A stretch of DNA of 5,533 nt from Elusimicrobia bacterium RIFCSPLOWO2_01_FULL_59_12 (GTDB lineage: Bacteria > Elusimicrobiota > Elusimicrobia > 2-01-FULL-59-12). The translations under genes and the position numbers were made by a program. Where the stretch lies: contig MGUR01000037.1 in NCBI GenBank assembly GCA_001800075.1, positions 1-5,533 on the forward strand, given 5' to 3'. Positions 1-5,486 of this stretch are shown in pieces; the stretch's first letter is position 1, and every line of letters starts with the position of its first letter. The notes beneath the pieces were generated by a model. It searched no databases and was not told where the DNA came from. It saw only the letters and a program-made list of their open reading frames with translations.

Positions 1-882
1 ATCGAAACGCTTTTGCGCAACGCGAATACCACGCTGTACCGCGCCAAGGAAGAGGGGAAAGACAACTGCCAGATCTACACCCCGGAGATGAGCACGGAGG
101 CGGAAAAGAAGGTCATTCTCGAAAACAGCTTCCGGCGGGCGCTTAAGCGCAAAGAATTTGTGGTGTATTATCAGCCCCAGGTGGATTTGGAGTCCGGCCA
201 GATCGTGGGCATGGAAGCGCTGGTCCGCTGGCAGAACCCGGAATTCGGCCTGGTGCCGCCGATGGATTTCATCCCGATCGCGGAACGGACGGGGCTGATC
301 GTTCCCATGGGCGAATGGGTGTTGGAGCAGGCCTGCGCGCAAGCCAAAGCCTGGCAGGAGTCGGGACATCCCCGGATCTGCGTGGCGGTCAACCTCTCGG
401 CCCGGCAGTTTCAACAGCAGGACCTGGTCAGAACGATCGCGCGCATTCTCAAGGAAGCGCGCCTGGATCCGGAGTGCTTGGAGCTGGAAATCACCGAAAG
501 CTACGCCATGCAAAACGCCGATTTTACGATCTCGGTGCTGAGGGACCTCAAACAAATGGGGGTCCGGGTGTCCATTGACGACTTCGGCACCGGCTATTCG
601 TCGCTCAGCTACCTCAAGCAATTTCCCATCGATACCCTGAAAATCGACCGGTCCTTCGTCCGGGACCTCTCCGCGGCGACCAACGACGCCGCCATCGCGG
701 ATGCCGTGATCGCGCTGGCGCACGGCTTGAAGCTGCTGGTGGTGGCGGAGGGGGTCGAAACGCGGGAACAGCTGGCTATTTTGAAGAAGCACCGCTGTGA
801 TAGAATGCAGGGGTTCCTGTTCAGCCCCCCGGTCCCCGCCGATAAATTTGAGCAGATGTTAAGAGAACGCAGAACCCTGTGA
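1..882 (+). CDS. GGDEF-EAL protein, C-terminal part (5' end outside window); probable c-di-GMP phosphodiesterase
   Basis: The frame is open from base 1, so the gene is cut by the window edge; the TTG at 13 is an internal codon. Residues here are numbered from the first codon in the window. About residues 1-30 are the end of a GGDEF domain (LLRNANTTLYRAK, then the EEGKDN turn), a linker follows, and an EAL domain spans about 50-285. EAL enzymes cut c-di-GMP to pGpG in the cytoplasm using two metal ions. The expected residues are all visible: E72 of EAL, N131 (NLSARQF), E163 (EITES), D193 and D194 (DDFGTGYSSL), K214 (LKIDRSF), E250 (VAEGVET) and Q270 (MQGF). I therefore expect hydrolytic activity. 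The GGDEF tail has Asn where ADxALY normally has Asp, and Lys for the usual Arg of GRN, but the GGDEF signature itself lies outside the window. It aligns without gaps to gene 2 (offset 275 residues), so at least about 275 residues are missing upstream. Gene 2 starts 10 nt after its stop, suggesting one transcript. Confidence 0.96.
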   Translation: METLLRNANTTLYRAKEEGKDNCQIYTPEMSTEAEKKVILENSFRRALKRKEFVVYYQPQVDLESGQIVGMEALVRWQNPEFGLVPPMDFIPIAERTGLIVPMGEWVLEQACAQAKAWQESGHPRICVAVNLSARQFQQQDLVRTIARILKEARLDPECLELEITESYAMQNADFTISVLRDLKQMGVRVSIDDFGTGYSSLSYLKQFPIDTLKIDRSFVRDLSAATNDAAIADAVIALAHGLKLLVVAEGVETREQLAILKKHRCDRMQGFLFSPPVPADKFEQMLRERRTL

Positions 883-892
883 CGGTCCGAAT

Positions 893-2617
893 ATGAAGCC
901 TCTGCGCGTTTTGATCGTCTCCCCCACGGAGGAGGACGCCGCCGGTCTCCTGCTGGAGCTTCGCCGGGGCGGCTACGAACCCGCCTACGAGCGCGTCGAG
1001 ACCCGCAGCGAGATGGCCGCGGCGCTGGCGCGCCAGGCCTGGGAGCTGGTGATCTCCGATTACTCCCTGCCGCGCTTCAACGCCACAATGGTCCTGACGC
1101 TGCTCAAGAAAACCGGGCACGACATTCCCTGCATTATCGTTTCCAGCACGCTGGGCGAAGAACTGGCCGTCGCCGCGCTGAAGATGGGCGCCCATGACTA
1201 CCTGCTGAAAGGCAATGTGGCGCGCCTGGTCTCCGCGGTCGAACGTGAATTGCAGGAGGCGGAACTGCGCCGGGAGCGCCGCCGCGCCGAAGCGTCCGTC
1301 AAGCACCAGGCTTCCCACGACGTCCTGACCGATCTGCCCAACCGCACGTTATTCAAGGACCGCTTGACGCTGGCGCTGGCGCATGCCAACCGGTACCGCA
1401 ACATGCTCGCGGTCCTCTTTGTGGACCTGGACCGCTTCAAAAACATCATCGATACCCTGGGGCCGGCCGTCGGCGACCGGCTCCTGCAGGGCGTGGCGGA
1501 ACGCCTGGCCAGCTGCCTGGATGAAGGCGATACCCTCGCCCGCCTGGGAGGCGATGAATTTGTCATTCTTCTGCCGCGCCTGCAGCGCGCCGACAAAGCC
1601 GTCAAAGTCGCCCAGAGGGTCCTGGAAGTGCTCAAGCCCGTGTTTTTGTTTAACGAGCACGAGCTGCATATCACCACCAGCATCGGCATCAGCCTGTATC
1701 CTTACGATGGCGCCGACGTCGACACCCTGCTGAAAAACGCCGACACCGCTCTCTACCGCGCCAAGGAACAGGGCCGCAACAACTACCAGCTTTACACCCC
1801 CGCGATGAATGCCCGGGCCTTTGAGCGGCTGGCGATGGAAAACAGCCTGCGCAAAGCCCTGGAACGCCAGCAGTTCATGCTGCATTACCAACCCCAGGTC
1901 GATATGCCGGGCGGGAAGATTTCAGGAATGGAAGCGTTGGTCCGGTGGCGGCATCCCGATCTGGGCCTGGTGTATCCCGCCGAATTTATCACGCTGGCGG
2001 AAGAGACGGGATTGATCGTTCCGTTGGGCGATTGGGTCTTGCGAACAGCGTGCACCCAGGCCCGCATCTGGCACAAAGCCGGGTACCCCCAATTGACCGT
2101 AGCCGTCAACCTTTCGGCGCGCCAGTTTCAGCATCAAGGTTTGACGGACACCCTCGCCCGCGTGCTCAAGGAGACTGAGCTGGACCCGCGCACCTTGGAG
2201 CTGGAGATCACCGAGAGCATCGCGATGCAGAACGCCGACTTCACCCATGTGGTTCTGAACCATGTCAAAGAGATGGGCGTGCGGATCGCGATGGACGATT
2301 TCGGCACCGGCTATTCGTCCTTGAGCTACCTGAGGAAATTTCCGATCGACACCCTCAAGATCGACCAGTCCTTCGTGCGCGACCTCACCAGCGATCCCAA
2401 CGACGCCGCGATCGCCAACGCGATCATCGTCCTGGCGCACAGCTTGAAGTTGAAGGTCGTGGCGGAGGGCGTGGAAACCGCGGAGCAGGAAGCGTTTTTA
2501 AAGGCGCACCATTGCGACAAACTCCAGGGATACCTCTACAACCGCCCGCTTACCGTGGAGCAGTTTGAACAGCTCCTCTTTCAAGGCGACGGCACCTCCA
2601 TCCCGCTGGCGATCTAA
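893..2617 (+). CDS. REC-GGDEF-EAL response-regulator-like protein; probable c-di-GMP phosphodiesterase
   Basis: This 574-residue soluble protein has a receiver (REC) domain at about 3-120, a charged helical linker at 120-140, GGDEF at about 142-303 and EAL at about 318-563. REC keeps the phospho-acceptor D56 (ISDYSLP), S84 and K106 (DYLLKG), but the acidic pair after the first strand is Ser10-Pro11. GGDEF residues 219-223 are intact and the metal Asp is D178. However, the guanine-contacting Asn of FKxIND is Ile186, the following GH is GP (Pro191), and the RxxD inhibitory site reads DEGD (210-213). The EAL residues are complete: E347, N406, E438, D468, D469, K489, E525 and Q545. The likely net role is c-di-GMP breakdown, with GGDEF perhaps only regulatory. 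The start is ATG 893 because MKPLRVLIVS is a normal REC opening. No Shine-Dalgarno is visible, so translation is probably coupled to gene 1, which ends 10 nt upstream and is its tandem paralogue. Family assignment is certain; net activity is inferred. Confidence 0.97.
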   Translation: MKPLRVLIVSPTEEDAAGLLLELRRGGYEPAYERVETRSEMAAALARQAWELVISDYSLPRFNATMVLTLLKKTGHDIPCIIVSSTLGEELAVAALKMGAHDYLLKGNVARLVSAVERELQEAELRRERRRAEASVKHQASHDVLTDLPNRTLFKDRLTLALAHANRYRNMLAVLFVDLDRFKNIIDTLGPAVGDRLLQGVAERLASCLDEGDTLARLGGDEFVILLPRLQRADKAVKVAQRVLEVLKPVFLFNEHELHITTSIGISLYPYDGADVDTLLKNADTALYRAKEQGRNNYQLYTPAMNARAFERLAMENSLRKALERQQFMLHYQPQVDMPGGKISGMEALVRWRHPDLGLVYPAEFITLAEETGLIVPLGDWVLRTACTQARIWHKAGYPQLTVAVNLSARQFQHQGLTDTLARVLKETELDPRTLELEITESIAMQNADFTHVVLNHVKEMGVRIAMDDFGTGYSSLSYLRKFPIDTLKIDQSFVRDLTSDPNDAAIANAIIVLAHSLKLKVVAEGVETAEQEAFLKAHHCDKLQGYLYNRPLTVEQFEQLLFQGDGTSIPLAI

Positions 2618-2620
2618 CAC

Positions 2621-2713
2621 AAGGAAGATCAGGGACTATCAGGGAATAGAAGGGAATATCAGGGTAACTTCCTGCTGTTCCGTCATCTTCCTTGCCCTTC
2701 CCTGATATTCCTT
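2621..2713. repeat. Long imperfect hairpin of 10-bp-phased inverted repeats
   Basis: Starting 4 nt after the stop of gene 2, decamers resembling ATCAGGGAAT repeat in tandem (2628-2637, 2638-2647, 2648-2657, 2658-2667). GGA/GGT cores fall at 2623, 2633, 2643, 2653 and 2663, exactly every 10 nt. On the other side TTCC recurs at 2669, 2678, 2688, 2698 and 2708. The halves fold on one axis near 2667: 2621-2626 with 2708-2713, 2628-2635 with 2699-2706 (8 bp perfect), 2640-2646 with 2688-2694, 2653-2658 with 2676-2681, and 2660-2664 with 2670-2674 (a few G:U pairs included). Register-shifted pairings also exist, for example 2653-2664 with 2700-2711 (12 bp perfect), as expected for a repeat array. 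The left arm is strongly purine-rich. No clear T-tract follows, so a canonical intrinsic terminator is not supported. Its role is unknown: mRNA 3'-end protection, attenuation between genes 2 and 3, or a mobile or expanding repeat are all possible. Confidence 0.8.
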
Positions 2714-2743
2714 TCCTGTTGATTTCTCGCCTAGTTCATGGTA

Positions 2744-2748
2744 GAGAG
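2744..2748 (+). promoter_or_regulatory. Probable ribosome binding site of the first GAF-GGDEF gene
   Basis: GAGAG lies 5 nt before ATG 2754. This favours 2754 over the in-frame GTG at 2748, which overlaps this purine run, and over ATG 2757, which directly follows. The match to the anti-Shine-Dalgarno sequence is weak. Confidence 0.45.
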
Positions 2749-2753
2749 TGCCC

Positions 2754-4094
2754 ATGATGGCGCAAAAACGCACCGCGGCGTTTCTCCTGCCGGGGATGCT
2801 TTTATTTATCGGCCTGACCGTGGTGTTGTTCCGCAATCCCGCGGAGTACCCGGTCATCGTGCTGTTGTTTTTTTCCTTCGTCCTGGCGACGGGTTTCGCC
2901 ATTTCAATCGAGATGGCTTCGGTGTTCGCCGTGCTGGTCGCCTTGATCGAGTTGGGCGCGATCGGGTTTGTCCACGGGAATGATAAGGCGTGGGTGGCCG
3001 GCCAGTTTGCCGTGCTGTGGGCGGGGTTGTATATGGCGCACCGTTACGCGGCCCGGGATCAGCAGGATGAGCAGCAATGCTCTGAGGGGATGCGCCAGCG
3101 TCAGCAGGCCCTGTGGGCGCTGCAGAAAGAGAAAGAATCCCTCGAAAAGAGGTTGACGGACCTGGACAGCCAGGCCGCGATCCGCCAGCACCTCTCCAAC
3201 GCGGTGCACCAGTTTTCCAGCCTGCTGGATCCGGTGATCGTGCGTCAGCGTCTGATGGAGTTCGTGCGTTCGACCATCGGCCGCGGCACAATCCACTACT
3301 TCGCGGGAAATTCCCCGCGCGACACCATGGATAAGTGGGTGATGGAACGCAAGATTTCGCTCCTGGTGACCGACCTCGCTCAGGATACCCGCTTCAGGCC
3401 CTCCCGCGACAATGATGAAGTGCGCTCGGTGCTGGCGGCGCCGATCGTGGTGGAGCGGCAGCTGGTGGGCATCGTGCGGCTGAACGGGTTCGAACCCGGT
3501 TTGTTCAGCGTGGGCGACCTGCGCATTTTGGAATCCCTCTCGGTGCTGGCGTCGCTGGCGCTGGAGAACCTTCAGTTGTTGAACCGCCTCCAGGAAGGCG
3601 CCGTCCGCGACAATTTGACCCGCCTGTACACGCACCGCTTCTTTCAGGAACGCCTGGCCGATGAAATTTTGCGGGAAGGCCGCTACCAGACCGACTTCTG
3701 CCTGCTGCTCTTGGACGTGGACCACTTTAAACGCTACAACGACACCTACGGCCACGCGGCGGGCGATCAGGTGCTGGTCCGCGTGGCGCAGATTCTGACG
3801 CAAAGCACGCGGCCGGTCGATCTGGTCGCGCGCTACGGCGGGGAGGAATTTGTCGTCATCCTGCCGCAGACGCCGCTCCCGCAGGCGCGGGAGATCGCCG
3901 AACAGATCCGGGAGCGCATCGCGGCCGAAAGCTTCAACTTCGGTTCGGAAGCGGCCGCGCAGGAACGGGTCACGGTCAGCATCGGGATCTCGGGTTTTCC
4001 AAACGAAGCGACCATCGCCAGCCAGTTGATCCGCGTCGCGGACACGCGGCTGTATCAGGCGAAACAATCGGGGAGGAACCGTGTTATCGGATAG
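2754..4094 (+). CDS. Membrane-anchored GAF-GGDEF diguanylate cyclase with intact inhibitory site
   Basis: This 446-residue enzyme should make c-di-GMP from two GTP at the inner membrane. Four hydrophobic segments at about 8-27, 32-50, 54-72 and 79-97 form an N-terminal anchor. They are followed by a polar Gln/Glu-rich helical stretch (about 102-140, probable coiled coil), a GAF-type domain (about 145-278; typical core SVLAAPIVVERQLVGIVRL) and GGDEF (about 285-446). The catalytic set is complete: D321, K326, N329 and D330 (FKRYND), H334, D338, GGEEF at 362-366 and the terminal AKQSGRN. RPVD at 353-356 is a full RxxD inhibitory site at the right distance, so product inhibition is expected. The GAF ligand cannot be read from sequence. 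ATG 2754 is chosen on its GAGAG ribosome site; GTG 2748 would add two residues. It lies 136 nt after gene 2, behind the long hairpin, and may be partly uncoupled from it. Same architecture as the next gene. Confidence 0.96.
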   Translation: MMAQKRTAAFLLPGMLLFIGLTVVLFRNPAEYPVIVLLFFSFVLATGFAISIEMASVFAVLVALIELGAIGFVHGNDKAWVAGQFAVLWAGLYMAHRYAARDQQDEQQCSEGMRQRQQALWALQKEKESLEKRLTDLDSQAAIRQHLSNAVHQFSSLLDPVIVRQRLMEFVRSTIGRGTIHYFAGNSPRDTMDKWVMERKISLLVTDLAQDTRFRPSRDNDEVRSVLAAPIVVERQLVGIVRLNGFEPGLFSVGDLRILESLSVLASLALENLQLLNRLQEGAVRDNLTRLYTHRFFQERLADEILREGRYQTDFCLLLLDVDHFKRYNDTYGHAAGDQVLVRVAQILTQSTRPVDLVARYGGEEFVVILPQTPLPQAREIAEQIRERIAAESFNFGSEAAAQERVTVSIGISGFPNEATIASQLIRVADTRLYQAKQSGRNRVIG

Positions 4095-4101
4095 CCTCTC
4101 C

Positions 4102-4141
4102 CACCCCCTTCGGTGGTCCCCCCTCCCCCGGTGGGGGAGGG
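4102..4141 (+). repeat. REP-like palindromic unit, copy 1
   Basis: Starting 8 nt after the preceding stop, this unit has a CACCCCC tail (4102-4108), a small stem (CCACC 4101-4105 with GGTGG 4112-4116), then a perfect 9-bp GC hairpin: 4121-4129 pairs with 4133-4141 around the loop GGT. It resembles the GC-rich REP-type intergenic palindromes common in many Gram-negative genomes. There is no T-tract, so it is not a canonical terminator. Copy 2 lies downstream in opposite orientation. Confidence 0.8.
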
Positions 4142-4159
4142 AACAGAATGCTGTGAGCT

Positions 4160-4191
4160 CCCCTCTCCCACCGGGAGAGGGGCTGGGGGTG
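4160..4191 (-). repeat. REP-like palindromic unit, copy 2 (inverted relative to copy 1)
   Basis: A perfect 10-bp stem pairs 4160-4169 with 4173-4182 around the loop ACC, followed by GGGGGTG (4185-4191). Read on the minus strand it repeats the order of copy 1: CACCCCC tail, then stem, with loop GGT. The 21-nt cores (4121-4141 and 4161-4181) differ at only two positions, and those two pair with each other (C-G in one, T-A in the other), so the stem is kept by a compensatory change. The two copies form a BIME-like inverted pair. Confidence 0.8.
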
Positions 4192-4193
4192 AG
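4188..4193 (+). promoter_or_regulatory. Ribosome binding site of the second GAF-GGDEF gene, inside the REP tail
   Basis: GGTGAG ends 3 nt before ATG 4197. It is the best purine-rich match near a start codon here and supports 4197 as the start, despite the short spacing. It overlaps the conserved GGGGGTG tail of REP copy 2, so translation start and repeat are physically merged. Confidence 0.55.
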
Positions 4194-4196
4194 ACT

Positions 4197-5483
4197 ATGA
4201 ACGGCCTCTCCGCCTTGATTTTCGGCGCCGGCGTCATCCTCCTGCTGGTGAGCGCCTACGGCGCCGGAGTGGCCGGCGCCCTGGTGACCGGGACGCTGCT
4301 GGTGCTGGGGTGGCTGATCATGGCGTTTTATTCCTGGGCGGATCTGTCCACGTTTGCCGTGCAGGGCATCGCGGGCGCGCTGGGGTTCTGGATCGCCCTG
4401 CGCTGGGCGCTCCGCCACCGCGCCTGGCAGAGGCGCTGGGAAGAGGACAACGGACAATCCAAAGAACGGTTTCATCAGGTCGAGGGAGCGGTCCAGCAGC
4501 TGCGGGAAACGCTCGTCGTCAAAGGCGAAGACGTCGAGCGGTCTCTGAAACAATATGAGCTGATGAAGGTCCTGGCGCAGGCGCTGTCCTGGGAAGAGAT
4601 GTCGCCCAGCCTGGAGAAATCGCTGAAGCATTTTTTCCGCGTGGACGCCTGGGCGCTTCACCTCTCGGATGAACAGGGAGAACTTCAGCCGGTCCAGCGG
4701 CGGGGAGCAACGCCCCCCGAGTTGAACGCCAAAGATATTTCGAATAAGGAACCTCTTCTGCAGTCCTGGCTCATTCCGTCAGGCTCCGATCAAGGAAAGA
4801 CGGTCTGGGTGTTGAACCTCCCGCTCTGGCGCCTGCATGAGCGGATTGGTTTGCTGGTCCTGCGCATCCCGGATTTCCCGCCCGATCAGCGCGCCGCGCT
4901 CCTGGCGGAAGCGGCGGATTTCAGCACCCAGCTGATCTTCGCGATGGCCAAGGCAAAACTCTTCCGCGAGCTGGACCGGCGCTCCCGCACCGACGGCATG
5001 ACGGGCCTTTCACGCCGCGGGCCTTTTGAAGAGCGGCTCCGGGAAGAAGTCGCGCGGGCGGAGTCCTTTAAGAGCACGTTTTCAATTCTGATGATCGATA
5101 TTGACCATTTCAAACGGTTGAACGACACCTACGGCCATCAGGCCGGCGATGAAGTTCTCCGCACGGTGTCTCAGCGCTTGAAGGAGGGGTTGTATGAAAC
5201 CGACCTCATCGCGCGCTACGGAGGGGAAGAGTTTGTCTGTTTACTGCCGCGATCGCAGCCGGCGGGCCTGAAGATCAAGGCCGAACAGATCCGGGAGCGC
5301 ATCGCGGGACACGCGTTTGTGATCGGTTTGGAGGCGATTCAGGTGACGATCAGCATCGGCATCGCTCACTTCCCCCAGGATGGAACGACCCCGGAGGCGA
5401 TCATGGAAGCCGCCGACCGGGCGCTTTATGCGGCCAAAGACGGCGGACGAAACTGCGCGGTGGAAGCCGCCTCGGTATCATAA
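4197..5483 (+). CDS. Membrane-anchored GAF-like-GGDEF diguanylate cyclase lacking the inhibitory-site Arg
   Basis: This 428-residue protein has three hydrophobic segments (about 4-20, 24-44, 53-71), a basic stretch after the last (RHRAWQRRW), a helical linker at about 84-122 that may form a coiled coil, a divergent GAF-like region (about 124-255) and GGDEF (about 262-422). It should make c-di-GMP at the inner membrane. The active site is complete: D301 (IDIDHF), K306, N309 and D310 (FKRLND), H314, D318, GGEEF at 342-346 and the final AKDGGRN. The inhibitory site is YETD (333-336), with Tyr for Arg, so feedback inhibition is probably weak or absent. An in-frame GTG at 4113 would add 28 residues (VPPPPVGEG..., SPTGRGAGG...) that are simply translated REP repeat, so ATG 4197 is preferred. 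The GAF call is tentative because its motifs are weak. It appears to be a diverged tandem paralogue of the preceding gene. Confidence 0.95.
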   Translation: MNGLSALIFGAGVILLLVSAYGAGVAGALVTGTLLVLGWLIMAFYSWADLSTFAVQGIAGALGFWIALRWALRHRAWQRRWEEDNGQSKERFHQVEGAVQQLRETLVVKGEDVERSLKQYELMKVLAQALSWEEMSPSLEKSLKHFFRVDAWALHLSDEQGELQPVQRRGATPPELNAKDISNKEPLLQSWLIPSGSDQGKTVWVLNLPLWRLHERIGLLVLRIPDFPPDQRAALLAEAADFSTQLIFAMAKAKLFRELDRRSRTDGMTGLSRRGPFEERLREEVARAESFKSTFSILMIDIDHFKRLNDTYGHQAGDEVLRTVSQRLKEGLYETDLIARYGGEEFVCLLPRSQPAGLKIKAEQIRERIAGHAFVIGLEAIQVTISIGIAHFPQDGTTPEAIMEAADRALYAAKDGGRNCAVEAASVS

Positions 5484-5486
5484 CGG

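Noticed and set aside
13..15. TTG at 13 as the start of the first gene
   Set aside because: The frame is open to base 1 and the preceding codons continue the GGDEF tail, so the gene starts upstream of the window.
1349..1891. Minus-strand open frames within gene 2
   Set aside because: These are shadow frames of the GGDEF-EAL coding sequence with low-complexity composition and no recognisable motif.
2628..2667. CRISPR array
   Set aside because: Units are 10 bp, contiguous and degenerate, with no spacers and no cas gene nearby.
2653..2725. Intrinsic terminator after gene 2
   Set aside because: A strong stem exists, but no proper run of T follows; only scattered T-rich bases are present.
2719..2747. 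Possible promoter for the first cyclase (TTGATT, 17 nt, TAGAGA)
   Set aside because: The -10 match is poor and transcription would start at or inside the start codon.
2618..2753. c-di-GMP riboswitch in the spacer before the cyclase gene
   Set aside because: I cannot see the conserved GEMM-type core; the sequence is explained by the repeat array.
4113..4196. GTG start at 4113 adding 28 residues to the last gene
   Set aside because: The added residues are translated palindromic repeat, and ATG 4197 has its own ribosome-site-like sequence followed at once by a membrane segment.
2904..4661. A 585-codon open frame on the minus strand across both cyclase genes
   Set aside because: It is antisense to two well-supported GGDEF genes, has no recognisable domain, and crosses the REP pair, giving the PSPSPGGRGE-type peptide typical of translated REP repeats. 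GC-rich codon bias explains the lack of stops.
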